64,000 nt of DNA from Clavaria fumosa (Eukaryota > Basidiomycota > Agaricomycetes > Agaricales > Clavariaceae). The stretch's first letter is position 1. The number at the start of each line of letters is the position of its first letter. A program made the position numbers and the translations under genes. Below, in pieces: positions 1 through 10,699 of the stretch. The stretch covers positions 744,001 through 808,000 of the forward strand of contig OX637794.1 in NCBI GenBank assembly GCA_951802425.1, in the 5' to 3' direction. A model generated the notes under the pieces. That model saw only the letters and a list, made by a program, of their open reading frames with translations. It was not told the origin of the DNA and made no database searches.

Positions 1-91
1 GCTGAGCTGTGACAACGTGTCACAGTTTGAAATTAAGGGTCCAGGCTAGCCGGGTTAGGACACGGGGCTAGGGCGGACAGGCGGATCTTAG

Positions 92-386
92 TATTATATC
101 AGACTGGGTCTCACACAACTTAAGTGTAAGGTCATGACAACAATACTAAGATAAGGGGAAAAGAGTACAAAAAAGGAAAAGCGAAAGTACTTATAGCGAA
201 CGCTTCGGCACTTGCCGACTTTCCCACGCTCGGACCCTGGATCACATGATGCGCCCAGGCCCCAGGTCATGTGATCTTACATGATTACATAATCCGACCC
301 AGCCACAGGTCATGTGACCTTCCAACAACCCTCCCCAGTTTCTCCACAACTGCACTTTGGGATGGCTTACATAAGCGATCCTAACA
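92..386 (-). repeat. solo LTR-like repeat, copy 1
   Basis: On the minus strand this stretch aligns along its whole length with 55195-55478. Shared blocks include the LTR 3' end, a run around CTTACACTTAAGTTGTGTG, a CTTATCTTAGTATTGTTGTC block, and the TTACATAAGC block near the other end. The better-preserved copy has TGTTA..TAACA ends. No retroelement coding sequence adjoins either copy, so both look like solo LTRs. No clean target-site duplication is visible here. The plus-strand right edge (CCTAACA) abuts SET-domain coding sequence directly. Confidence 0.6.
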
Positions 387-866
387 TTACTTGACATCAA
401 GAAGGGTGATGAGATATTCATGTCCTACCTTGACTTGCCTGAAATAACCCCAAAACGCCAAGCTGTTCTCGCTCCATATGGGTTCCAGTGTACCTGTGCC
501 TCATGCACCTTACCCTCATTTGATCATCTCTGTCAGAAACTCCGCGACCGTGTCTTGCACCTCGACAGCTCAGTCGCTAAATGGCTCCAAGACCGCTCCC
601 TACCATGGGACCATCTCATCAAACCGGCCTTGGCATTGGTACCATTGTTGGAGGCGAATGGCATTGTTGCCATGGAGATCTATGAGACAAACATGGTCAC
701 ACTGATGACATGTTATGTGGCATTGGGAGACTTGCCTAATGCGATGAAATACTCAAGAATCTGTGGAATCTGGGGTCTTGTATGGAGGGGGGATCTGGAA
801 AGCTATGAAAAATCGAAGGATCCTCGGACACTTCTGACACATATAGGATGGTGTGCCCGTGTTTAG
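387..866 (+). pseudogene. SET-domain protein, 5'-truncated fragment
   Basis: The frame opens at the LTR-like repeat boundary and reads through the end of a SET domain (GDEIFMSYLDL, then YGFQCTCASC, a post-SET-type cysteine cluster) into a helical C-terminal region before a stop at 864-866. SET proteins of this SMYD-like fungal type methylate lysines. Here the N-terminal SET core, including the SAM-binding motifs, is missing upstream, where the repeat and unrelated sequence lie. It is therefore probably a truncated copy. It could also be the last exon of a gene whose intron holds the repeat, but the upstream 91 bases show no SET-like coding sequence. The internal ATG at 420 lies inside the domain and is not a likely start. 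Confidence 0.65.
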
Positions 867-1869
867 CACTTTTTTTTTTTTTTTTCACAGCAGGAGACAA
901 GTGAATTAGTTTGTAGTATGCCTGATTTTTTCATGAAACTGGCCTGAGGTATTCAGAGATCCCACCTCATGTTCTATGGTTCCAGAGATATGGGTTGAAG
1001 CCAAGAGGTATAGACAAGTACTAAGGATGGTAATGAAATGACATATCCAAACCAGTTGCTAACATGTAAAAAGAGTGTTTCCACTGGTACCTTGAATTAT
1101 GAGTGATGAGCCTGGCAAGTATAAGGCCAGAGGGAGTGCCTCAGCCAGCCCTTTTCAGATGGTCACCTCATCAAGCTGTCTTGCACTCAAAGGTTTCTTC
1201 TGCTAGCACAACCGCAGTTCTGGGAGGGACAGGCCTTGCCTTGCTTCCATCAAGGTGACTTTCAAGATTGTGTGATGCACATTTGAGCTCAACACTATCT
1301 TGGAATATTATCCATCAGGCTGGGTTTAGGGAGCATGAAGGTTTTGGAGATCCAGCTGGGAGCAACAAGAGACATGGTGCAGTGAGTGGAATTAGAGCCC
1401 ACTCACAGGTCTCATAATCTATTGAATAAACAATTAGGCTAGGTTAGCAAGATGATGAATCAAAAGAGGGAAAAGGGTGCATACCTCCCAAGTGACAAGA
1501 GTGATTGGGAGTATGGTGTGCAATACTAGTAGGCCATATACTGGTGCAGTATGAGCAGTAGCAAGCAAGGACAGCTAACTATAACAGCAGTAATGGTTCT
1601 AGTGGAGGAAAGAGTGTGTATGGCAGGGGCAAATGAAGAGTGGGAAGAAACTAGACAGGCAGGTGGCACGCAAGTTTGAACATCGGACACCTTGCTGAAG
1701 CAAGGTGTCATACGGCTGGTCTTTCAAGGTTGGTGCTTAGCTGATTGCCAATTTGCCATGCCTCCTGTCTGGCTCACGTGATGTGTGGTTTATACCATGC
1801 CAACCGCTCCTAGCCAACTCAGGTCTCCTAGCTCGCTACACCTAGCTCGCTACTCCCTTTCACACGTCG
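867..1869. other. intergenic, no gene recognised
   Basis: A poly-T run follows the SET fragment. No ORF here has recognisable protein features, and the short minus-strand ORF at 1526-1711 looks random. The last 100-150 bases (CT-rich, ending at the ATG at 1870) probably hold the promoter of the phosphodiesterase gene. Confidence 0.4.
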
Positions 1870-3512
1870 ATGGCGCCCATTCTCGTTCACAATCTGACCT
1901 CAGACCCGATTTCTATCTCGAGTAATAGGAATGCTCCCCCAACCGTTGTGAATCCGCATTCCCAGACCATCACACAGGTCGGTTTCTGTTCGAAATTGAC
2001 GCTCGCTCGCCCGCACGACGTGAAGCACGAGACAACTGACACGAACCCGGATACATCCAATGGGGCGGGTGCGCCTGTCGCCGCGACTGCAACCGCCCAT
2101 AATGCAAATGCGACTCCCCTCGTCCCTCACGCCGTCGTTTCTAATGAGCAAGCCACCTTCCGGGTCAAACCGAAATTGTTCTCCTCACCTTCGGTCCAAA
2201 TTGCGCTTCCGCAGCCAAGCAAATGGCATGTAAATCTCGTCAATGTGAGTGGCATTCAAATTCCTCCCAGTGCACAGGTTTCCCCCACCGATTTCGAGCG
2301 TATTCAGAACGCATAACTGACTTACATATTTGTATCAGACGTCTAGCGCCACACGCACATTAGCCGTTATTCCCAACCGTAATTTGGCCTCCTTCCTCGC
2401 GGATATTCCAGACAGCACCCTTTTGTCTGCCTGCGTCCTTCCAGGTTTGTCCCTCTGCCCTACATTGCCACCTATCTAGAAACCCATTTCTTTACCAGGA
2501 ACTCATGAAACGTGGGTTCCTCTCTCACATTTTATCTCTGCCTTGGCTCCTCACCCGCGTACGCCCATAGCCTGGCCCTATACGGCTGGCCAATCTCGCA
2601 ATGTCAGACGAAGCGGCTCCCCGAGCAGCTCGCTAACGGCATCCGCGTCATAGACATTCGTCTGGCTGTGCGCCAGTCTAGGCTGACCGCGTTTCACGGC
2701 ATACAGACGGAGATGGTCCCGTTCCAGGATGTGCTCAACGTCTTGCACACCTTCCTCACCTCGCCGGGCTCTACCCGCGAGACCATCGTCATGTCGATGA
2801 AGCAGGAGGACTCTCAGACTACGCCCCCGGCAGAATTCTCCAAGATCGTTCGCCAGGAAATGCTCAAGATCCCCGGCGGCCCCGATATGTTTTACCTCGA
2901 CAACCGCATCCCCACCCTCGGCGAGGTCCGGGGCAAGATCATCCTTCTCAGCCGCTTCGGTGGCGATGGCGCTGGCTGGCCGAGGGCCCTCGAAGGGATG
3001 GGTCTACACCCGACCCCGTGGCCCGACAGCCAACGCGACGGCTTCACGTGGAAATGCAAGGACACCGTCGTCAGATTGCACGACTGGTAACCCAGTTTTC
3101 TCTTCCTCCTTGTCTTTGAACCCGCGGCTGAACGGCGCCGCTCGCCCCTCGTAGGTATAACATCCCTTCGCTATTCGCTCTCGATGACAAGTTCAGGCTG
3201 TCCACATCCATCCTTCTGCCGCCGCCTGCCGGCACGCCACAGCCCAACATGGCCATCACCTTTTTCTCCGCGTCCCAATTTCCGTTGGCGTTTCCACCCG
3301 CCGTTGCACTCGGGTCACCTGGGTTTGAGGGCATGAACAGCCGGGTCAAGAAGTGGCTCACACAGCGCCTGAGCGACAACGGGCCCACCAACATTCAACA
3401 GAAACGCATTAGAGGATGGGCGTTGATGGACTTCTGCGATGTCGACCTTGTGAGGATGCTCGTCGAATGTAATTTCAAATGGAGGCAGCATGGCGAGGAA
3501 GGCTGGGTGTAA
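1870..3512 (+). CDS. PLC-like phosphodiesterase (PI-PLC X-type domain)
   Basis: Five exons fit frame and splice signals: 1870-2244, 2339-2444, 2499-2511, 2571-3086 and 3155-3512, giving 455 residues. The third exon is a 13-nt microexon that supplies the conserved GTHET motif and joins it to LALYGWPISQCQ. The X-type domain follows, with GIRVIDIRL and the second catalytic histidine in AFHGIQTEM. The family cleaves phosphodiester bonds in phosphoinositides or glycosyl-PI with two histidines and often no Ca-binding Y/C2 domain. Here too no EF-hand, PH or C2 region is visible. The N-terminal 120 residues are a low-complexity/beta region common in fungal members. No obvious signal peptide is seen. 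Substrate cannot be told from sequence. Confidence 0.85.
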
Positions 3513-3828
3513 GCACGTGTGAGCTACTCAACTTTATTATTCGTTGGACAAGCATATACTATACTATATGCTCATAGTATATCTATGTTGTACTGTTTGT
3601 TATATTGCAGCGGGGGAAATTTCCACTGTCTATTGCTTCGTATTGCACGCAAATGGTTATGGCAAACTTCGGTATCCAGTAAGGAACAATATGCATACAC
3701 TTCATCCGACTGGCTACAGATCTTCGACGAATTTGCTACCACCAGATGCAGTTGCGCCTGCTGTGTGCGCATCACCCTGCCCTGTTTCAGGACGCGGTGC
3801 GTGGTCAGGGGCCTTCGCTTGTTGGCGT

Positions 3829-5627
3829 TTACTCGGTCGACGCCCAAGGTCCGCTCCCGCCTCTACCTGTGGCCTCGAAGACTTCAATGTGAGCTTTGAG
3901 CGTGCGTAACGTAAAGGATGGATGACTGACGTGTTCATCGATTTTAATTCCCGCGCCTTTCTCCGGATGAGAGTAACTGGGAAGCTCAGTATTCGCGTGA
4001 TCATCGCCTTCTTCCTGCGATACGTATACCTCTTCGTCGTGTTCTTCTTCAATACTACTCCCTTCTTCACGTTCTTCGTCGTCTTCATCCTCGCTGACAT
4101 AACCCGCTGCTCGGACAGCGGCCGCCACTGGTCCGCTCCTCTCAAACTCCTCGCTCGCCACAAGATAACGTGCGCAGAGCATCCTAATATCATTCCACCA
4201 CTCCATCATATCTTCTCTGCTTCTGGCGCGGAAGCTCCACGCATGCTGACTATTGCGCCCAAAGAATTTGAGGGATCCGGCTGTTGGTGTGCCCGAGCCG
4301 TCCTTTCTCCCCTCAATGTGGAATTTGTGAGACTTCGAAGACGTCGAGGATGGCGGACCGAGCGTGCAAGCAGGAAGGAAAAGTGAGAACTTGGGCATAC
4401 TGCCGCCAACAGACGCGGGATCAGACGATGCATATTCGTGAAGGAATCCGGCTGGCGTCAAGACGAAGTACGATTCGCGATAAGTTCGGGTGAAGCGTTT
4501 TTTGCGTTCAAGATAACCCGAATGGATCGGAATAACACTTGGATCTTCCTTAGACGGATAGTTGATCGTCTCAGGATTCCTCAGAGGAGTGTCAGGGTCG
4601 AGGAGGTGATCGCTTCTGGCCGAAAAGGCGATCCATTCCCTGTCGGGTGCGAGGGTAATCATATTCTCTTCAAGATGTTTCCACGTGTCTTGGACGGAAT
4701 TGGACATTCTGGATTGCCATTCCTCAAATGTTTGCCAAGCACTTTGAATTGAGCGCACAAGGAGAATCTCGAAATGTGCCGAGTTCTGTTGCATGATGAT
4801 GATGGATTTCTGAAGAGCATTCTCTTCGTTGACTTGCTGACGGAGTTGACGCAGAACGGCGGTGTTTGCAACGTAGCTGAGTTAAAAGACAAGGTTGGAT
4901 GATGGGAGAACGGCGCATAGATAAGGGAAACTAACGGATCTGTCTTGGGCGTTACGGACATGGGAGTGTGCTTGAGGACGGAGATACTTGTCGCCAGTTC
5001 GCTGACGAATTTAGAAGATAATTCGCGCTCCTTTGCGACGTTGGTAGCCAGTTTCCCAGTGTCATTTTGCACATTCTAAACCAAAAGACGTTAGGTTCAG
5101 AATTGGTTTCGCAGAGGCCGGGTGGGACATTGGGGCACCTTGATATGAGCCTTAATTTCGGCGCGTAATTTCTGGAGGTGCTGGACGATTGAATGATCGA
5201 TTGTGCGACCAAGATTGGCATGCTGGTCAGCAATAAGACGGGTCTTGTCGCGAATTCCATAAAACACGTCCTACCGAAGCAATTCAGTCATTTGAACATT
5301 CAGTGCACGCAAAAAACCTACCTGCATCCCACCCTCACCCAAGAACTGGTTGCCCGACTTGAACGGCACCTGAATGACTGCGGCGAGTTTCGTCATCTCC
5401 TTTGCTGTATGGTTTTCAATATCCGCGATGCCCTCAAAGTATGCAATTAGTTGTTTGACAATAGCTTTCCAGGCGACGAAGCGCTCAATGAGCACATCGG
5501 AAGGAACAAGGTCATGAGGGGCGATGTTCTTCTGGATTAACGATTGGGAACGAGACCTGGTCGAACCCCGCTTGCTAGAGCGAGATGTGGCTCTCGATAG
5601 CGAGACAGTGTTGTCGTTGCGGTTCAT
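3829..5627 (-). CDS. Slm1/Slm2-like BAR-PH protein
   Basis: Four exons fit: 5627-5322, 5270-5139, 5075-4936 and 4876-3829, totalling 541 residues. A Ser/Arg-rich N-terminus is followed by a helical region (about residues 30-230) of the BAR/F-BAR type. A PH domain follows, starting near SGYLERKKRFTR and ending near WWNDIRMLCARYL. The C-terminus is acidic. In yeast, Slm1/Slm2 bind PI(4,5)P2, sit at eisosomes and recruit substrates to TORC2. The domain order and PH sequence match that family. The start codon lies only 62 bases from an 83-bp duplication and the Ngaro insertion, so the element occupies this gene's promoter. Confidence 0.85.
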
Positions 5628-5689
5628 GAAAAAGGGAGAGAAATGTGGGGTAACTCCTTGGCCAACTCCTCACTGGGTTTTATATACGT

Positions 5690-5772
5690 TTTATGCTCGG
5701 AGGCAAAGAGTCGATGGCGTCACTGACCTTCCAAATTGCACGTGATATAACAATGTAATAGGCATTTTATTC
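5690..5772. repeat. 83-bp host duplication, left copy
   Basis: This segment is identical to 11099-11181 (starts TTTATGCTCGGAGGC, ends GGCATTTTATTC). The two copies lie immediately outside the two ends of the Ngaro-like element. The last base (C) is ambiguous because the element may itself start with C. It lies upstream of the Slm1-like start codon. Confidence 0.9.
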
Positions 5773-5882
5773 CAATCAACCTGCTCGATGCTGACATAAG
5801 GAGGTAGCGGTGAAGCAGCCACCCCGGCATCCGAAGACGCCCGGGGGGCTCAATTCGCAAGGTCGCATAAGGCGAAACGGTA
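5772..5882 (-). repeat. Ngaro B2 terminal repeat
   Basis: 111 bp, matching 6257-6367 base for base by eye (starts CCAATCAACCTGC, ends GGCGAAACGGTA). It is the 3'-terminal repeat of the element and lies directly inside the left host duplication. Confidence 0.9.
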
Positions 5883-5908
5883 GCTAGTTACAGGGAGCGG
5901 TGGGCGGG

Positions 5909-6256
5909 TTGCTCGTGAATAGACTACACTAAAGTGGAGAAGGACTGAAAGTAAGTGGGCTAGACGAAGCACAAAGAAAGTTGGCATACCTAGTGGGCGA
6001 GGGGAAAGGACGGGGAGTCGCTTTCCTCAAAGCCCACTAGGTAAGGCGGCGGAGTGTCTGAGAGCGGGATGTCTCGGGACTGCGTTGGTGTGCTTGGCAC
6101 AGCGGGAAGGTCCCTCACCCAAGCGCGGGTATGCGGAGGAGCCTGAAAGGTTTGCCTCGCCCAGCGGGGCGTGCGGAGGCACGAGCGACGCTTGTCGCTG
6201 AGCGGTGGGTAGCGACCCGCGAGTGATTGGACTACTGTAAACAAGTTTAAACACGA
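5909..6256 (-). repeat. Ngaro A2 repeat
   Basis: 348 bp, identical to 10751-11098. It sits between B1 and B2, separated from B2 by 26 unique bases (5883-5908). The stop-free minus-strand frames inside A2 and A1 encode the same peptide and are not regarded as genes. Confidence 0.9.
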
Positions 6257-6367
6257 CCAATCAACCTGCTCGATGCTGACATAAGGAGGTAGCGGTGAAG
6301 CAGCCACCCCGGCATCCGAAGACGCCCGGGGGGCTCAATTCGCAAGGTCGCATAAGGCGAAACGGTA
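6257..6367 (-). repeat. Ngaro B1 repeat
   Basis: Identical to B2 (5772-5882) and directly joined to A2 without spacer. The B1-A2 junction is the part expected to template the join between element ends in a circular intermediate (inference from the published DIRS/Ngaro model). Confidence 0.88.
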
Positions 6368-6683
6368 AAAGGCTATAGTAGATCGAAGTGTCCGCGGCAC
6401 GATAAGTACAAGGATCCGAGAAACGAGAAGTAAAAAGGGAGTAGGGCTGCTGTGAAGAGTATCCAAACTAATATCATTTACTTTATTTTATGCTGTAGAG
6501 TGTCGCGGTCCAAAGGGTTCATTGTCAGACATGGTGTAAGCAAGAGAGGAAGTACGACTAGGTAGAAGAAGAAAGGCGCATTGTCAAGTCAGCGTCTGTT
6601 AAGCGTCAGGCGAGCGTCTGTGCATTTTTTTTTTTTTTTTTTTGGAGCGTTGTCCCCCTTTTCCCTTTTTTTTTTTTTTTTTT
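6368..6683. other. Ngaro 3' untranslated region
   Basis: Non-coding space between B1 and the recombinase stop codon. It holds two long T-runs (about 6626-6643 and 6668-6685) that are A-runs on the coding strand. No additional ORF or repeat is seen. Confidence 0.5.
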
Positions 6684-7715
6684 TTACACAAGGGTTAGAG
6701 ACGCAGGCGATGTAGCTGGTGTGACCTGCCCGCTTGTCCTGTTCCCGACGATCAGGACGTGTAGTAGGAATGGATTTTTCCTTATGTAGCGCTCGAAGGC
6801 ATTAGAAGACCATCTACCTGCTGCCCGGATGAGCTCCGGTGCGACGCCGTCTTCTGCCAGGGCAGTCGCGCCGCCCGCTCGCAGCGAGTGACCAGCGATG
6901 TCAGGTGGGAAATGCCGCCGCAGACGACCCACAAACCACGAGCGACTGGGCAGCGTCCCCGACTCTCGAAGCCAGAGCCATGGGTGCAGAGGGAAAAGTG
7001 CGTCGCGCGAGGATAGGTACCGACGCATCATCGGCAACGGGTCCGGTCGTCCCACACGACTCAAGACAACCACTTTGTTCCCCTCGAAGAAGCTGTCGCC
7101 CTTGAACCTGGGCAGCCACAGGCTGTACCCCTCCATCGTTAGGGATACCGAGGAGCGCAGCGTGTACTTTGCGGGGTCTTGTAGTCGCGGGTTGTCCGGC
7201 ATAGTCATCTCGCCCAGCCGTAGCAGTGCGAAGAAAGCAGTGACGAAGACTGCAACGAAAAGCTTGTCGTCGTGATCTGGGGAATTTGCGTAGGTTGATA
7301 CGACGAGGGCTACGTCGCTCCAAGAGAGGGCGCTCTTCCGTGCGGTAGCGCCGCCATGTCGGCGGTGTGCGCCCTTTAAGGTTTTGACGACGAGTTGTGA
7401 CGCGCGGCTAGCGCGGACATGTGGGTGGTAGGGTTCTAGTAAGCTGCATATGCCGGAGAGATATGACTCCACAGATGCCGGCGAGATGAAGGACGACTCG
7501 TAAGCGACGTAGAGGCTGAGGGTGTCTGGGGTGGGGTCTGATGAAATGGAGTGCGTCTGGCAGAAGCTGAGGTATGAATTAAGTGCACTCGTATAAGAGA
7601 GTGTTGTGGAGGGGTCGAGAGCGAGCCCCATGAGAGTGGCGCGCTCGCGTTGTACGCGCTCGGGGGTCCATGGCGGGCGAGCCCGACGCCGGGACCCAGT
7701 GGGCAGGCTGTTCAT
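6684..7715 (-). CDS. Ngaro tyrosine recombinase
   Basis: 343 residues. The C-terminal catalytic domain shows the expected order: first arginine in FFALLRLGEM, the H-x-x-R box in HSLRAGGAT, the GRW box, and the nucleophile tyrosine in FERYIRKNP. The N-terminal half has a SAM-like DNA-binding layout (STTLSYTSALNSYLSFC). The start codon overlaps the stop of the RT frame as ATGA, suggesting stop-restart coupling. It should catalyse integration of circular element DNA by strand exchange through a 3'-phosphotyrosine link. Confidence 0.92.
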   Translation of the reverse strand: MNSLPTGSRRRARPPWTPERVQRERATLMGLALDPSTTLSYTSALNSYLSFCQTHSISSDPTPDTLSLYVAYESSFISPASVESYLSGICSLLEPYHPHVRASRASQLVVKTLKGAHRRHGGATARKSALSWSDVALVVSTYANSPDHDDKLFVAVFVTAFFALLRLGEMTMPDNPRLQDPAKYTLRSSVSLTMEGYSLWLPRFKGDSFFEGNKVVVLSRVGRPDPLPMMRRYLSSRDALFPLHPWLWLRESGTLPSRSWFVGRLRRHFPPDIAGHSLRAGGATALAEDGVAPELIRAAGRWSSNAFERYIRKNPFLLHVLIVGNRTSGQVTPATSPASLTLV

Positions 7716-10699
7716 TTTTTGGTTGCCCCCAGCGCATCTCGAGGGGGTTGAAAGTTGATGATCGACAGAGTAGGGGCGAGGGCGAGTGCTCTTTCGTTGT
7801 CGAGCCGAGAGATTGCGTCCGCTACCACGTTTTCAGAGCCGGGAATCCACAATACTCGCATGTCGAGCCCGTCGGTGATGCGGACGTCCACGGTGGAGAG
7901 TAGGATCGCATTGTGGCTAGGGCTGGCGCGGAGGGAGTGGAAGATGTCGAAGGAGTTTGAGTTGTCGGTGTGGCAGAGGAGGCGGCGGGGGCGACCGTGG
8001 TTGCGAGACAGGTGTGCTGCGCAGCAGACCGCTAGTGCTTCGAAGAAGAAAATGCCACTCAGCGCGAGATTGGCAGGGATGGCCCACTGGTACCCTGTGC
8101 GCTCACCAGGGAACCAGACACCAATCCCGACGCCAGATGCGTCAGTGTACGCCTCGATAGTGTCCACCCCATCGTGCACCGTCCACTCTGATGCTTCGAT
8201 TAGGTGAACTCCAGTCGAACGTTCGATGTGCCCAATAAGCCAGGACACCTCTCGCACGATGTCTGTATTGACCCGGAGGAGGGCGCGTGGCTTGCTCTTA
8301 CCGGCAGTCTTAGCATAGAGCGCCGAGAGGGACGGGCGGAGCAGCGGGTAGACGTTGAGGGCCCAGTTGACATGTCCCTGGAGTGCCCAAAAATCGCGCA
8401 GGGGGATGCGTGCTCCAGCCTTAGTGAACGGTTGGCACGCAGCCACGAGTTTCGCACGTTTTTCCAGGGCCATCGACACTCGCATGCTGTTAGGGTCTAC
8501 ATCAAACCCAATGACACGCAGGGGCGACCCTGAGATCTGTTTGTGTTCAGCATGAGGTACGCCGAGTTCATCGAAGAGCTCCAGTAGTGCCGCCTGCTCG
8601 GCTGGCATGTTCTTTGCGTAGGGGCTATACCACGCGACGTCTGCTCTGGGTGAGGCTCCGAAGTGGTCATCCACATAACATTTCAGGTTCACTAATCCAC
8701 GTTGGAAGACGGCGATCCAGACGATGAGTGAGGCGACCGAATGGTAGACTTTCTGAGAAGCTCGACCACCAAAGTTATTGCAGCGATCGACGTGTTTAAT
8801 GCCGTCCACCGAGACAATCTGCTTCAGTTGCCAGAGAGGGTGCATCGGGCACAGCCGGTATGCTTCAGCCACATCTGTCTTGTAAATGATAAGCTCGCAG
8901 GTTGGGTCGTTTCGGCGGAGTGCCCGAATCGTTGCCCCAAGCGAGCGGATCCCATCTAGTTTCACACCAGCAATCTCGGCCTTGAGAATCCTGGAATTCG
9001 GTGAGAACTCGCCATCTGAGTGATCAACAACTAGGCGGAGTTTATCTGACTCTGGTTTGGGAACCGCATGGACCGGAACTGAGAACATCCCGGGCAAGAG
9101 TTGGGTTCCAAACGCGGGTGAGAAACGTCCTTTCTCCTCCTCCACTCTGAACTGCTCCCTTATAAAGTTGCTCTCTGCTTCAGTCTTCAGTGGCCGCTCT
9201 GAATTGTCCCATGACTCTGGGTACTCGCTCGACTCTGTCTCAGCCCAAGGCCAGAACCCATTTCGGAGAGCCCAAAGGACCGACTGAACGTATGGCTGGT
9301 TTGGGTGGTCGGCGAGGAGGCGCTCGAAGGCGTCGGCCTTGAGCGGTGTGATAATTTTGAAGAGGTTCGGGTACGCCTTGACTGTTCTCCATCCATCCCC
9401 CTTCTCAAACTCCGCAGGTGGGGGCCTTGGTACTGGCTCTGCAGTGAGTGAGTAGCCTGCCGTCACTCCCACCATCTCATCGTCGTCGCGCCACAGGAAC
9501 TCCCTCAAGTACCGCGGGCGCCTAGCCTTCAGCTCAAGCGCTCCTCTTCTGTTTATCTTTGCAATCTCCTTTCCTGTGTCCTGCTCCACAGATGATGCAG
9601 ACGTGCTTGAATTTACAGTTCGTCCGAGCACATTTGTTTTCGTTGTACTGACGGCACGGTTCTTCTGGGTTCCAATCAGCACGACGTTTTCCTTTCCCTC
9701 TCTGCCCTTCCAGTTCGAAGTGTGCGCCATCGGGGTCCAAGAAGCAGGGCTCAAAATGCCGGATTGCGGTGAAGTCACACAGTTCAAGGTCGTTGGACTC
9801 GGCGACGTGCTTACGGATTGCCTTATCCATTTCAATGATCCTTGCGTGCGACGAGGTGCGTCTCGACCCGAAAAGACCGAGGATGTAGTCAGTATATTTG
9901 GTAAGTTCTGTATCTCGGTGTGGGAAGGCGAATTTCGTTGCAGTAACTGCTTTCTGCCAGGCGAGGACCCAGTCTCCGCAGGTCCTGATGAGTTTTGCTG
10001 GTTTGGCAGGCCCGGCACGTAACTCAATCTCTCCGATCCTTTCAACTGTTTGGGATTCAAACGCAACAGCGTACGCTCCTGAGAAGACGACATCGAGGTT
10101 GACTGGTTTCCCGGTGAGGACGTTCGTCCACTCAGAGTCTGGGAAGCGCGGGACTCCTGGCGTGGCCGAAAGGTGAAGTTTTGCGTTTCTAACGTCTGTA
10201 GAAAAGTTGACGATGAGCCGCCTGGTGAGTTCGAGGTTGGGGTTGAGGTGTTCGCCTGCGTGCTTCGTGCGCTGCGCCCACGGGTACATTCCCTCATCCA
10301 CCGGGAGCTTCCTGAGGATACGTTCTCCTGGCTCCGGTGAACAGCTTCTTGCTCGCTTCTCTGCACTTCTACGTGGAGTCTCTTCATTGGTCTCGCTTTC
10401 TCTGCTTCGTCTGAGATTCTCTCCAGCAGGCTGGGACGTTGCATTGCCCCGATCTGCTGCGGCTCGAAGGATTCGGTCGTGTAGTTCAAGCGAGTCCAAG
10501 TACGTTTCAAACGCTGAGGTGATTTGTTCCTCTGGTAACCCAGATCCTGCCTGTAACAGGAGGGCAAAGATTTTGGCCGCTGCGGCCCCTCGCGTGATTT
10601 GTCCATCCCTGAAAAGTCTAGTGACTTCGTCGCACTGCGAAGTCGCAAGGGTAGAGGTCGGGTCCTGCGATGGCGATTGGGAGGTAGTTTGACTGTCAT
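7712..10699 (-). CDS. Ngaro reverse transcriptase-RNase H
   Basis: The frame is open for 995 codons. Recognisable RT sequence starts after about 9560 and includes LRLVVDHS, TDVAEAYRLCPMHP, the catalytic YVDDHF, then RNase H motifs YTDASGVGIGVWF, FFFEALAV and CHTDNSNSF, ending in VADAISRL. The upstream part (10699 to about 9540) overlaps gag in another frame and is Ser/Pro/Arg-rich, so true translation may begin near the ATG at 9475, by reinitiation just after the gag stop, or by frameshifting. The element's RT copies its RNA and RNase H removes the RNA strand. All visible catalytic residues are intact. Confidence 0.88.
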   Translation of the reverse strand: MTVKLPPNRHRRTRPLPLRLRSATKSLDFSGMDKSREGPQRPKSLPSCYRQDLGYQRNKSPQRLKRTWTRLNYTTESFEPQQIGAMQRPSLLERISDEAEKARPMKRLHVEVQRSEQEAVHRSQENVSSGSSRWMRECTRGRSARSTQANTSTPTSNSPGGSSSTFLQTLETQNFTFRPRQESRASQTLSGRTSSPGNQSTSMSSSQERTLLRLNPKQLKGSERLSYVPGLPNQQNSSGPAETGSSPGRKQLLQRNSPSHTEIQNLPNILTTSSVFSGRDAPRRTQGSLKWIRQSVSTSPSPTTLNCVTSPQSGILSPASWTPMAHTSNWKGREGKENVVLIGTQKNRAVSTTKTNVLGRTVNSSTSASSVEQDTGKEIAKINRRGALELKARRPRYLREFLWRDDDEMVGVTAGYSLTAEPVPRPPPAEFEKGDGWRTVKAYPNLFKIITPLKADAFERLLADHPNQPYVQSVLWALRNGFWPWAETESSEYPESWDNSERPLKTEAESNFIREQFRVEEEKGRFSPAFGTQLLPGMFSVPVHAVPKPESDKLRLVVDHSDGEFSPNSRILKAEIAGVKLDGIRSLGATIRALRRNDPTCELIIYKTDVAEAYRLCPMHPLWQLKQIVSVDGIKHVDRCNNFGGRASQKVYHSVASLIVWIAVFQRGLVNLKCYVDDHFGASPRADVAWYSPYAKNMPAEQAALLELFDELGVPHAEHKQISGSPLRVIGFDVDPNSMRVSMALEKRAKLVAACQPFTKAGARIPLRDFWALQGHVNWALNVYPLLRPSLSALYAKTAGKSKPRALLRVNTDIVREVSWLIGHIERSTGVHLIEASEWTVHDGVDTIEAYTDASGVGIGVWFPGERTGYQWAIPANLALSGIFFFEALAVCCAAHLSRNHGRPRRLLCHTDNSNSFDIFHSLRASPSHNAILLSTVDVRITDGLDMRVLWIPGSENVVADAISRLDNERALALAPTLSIINFQPPRDALGATKK

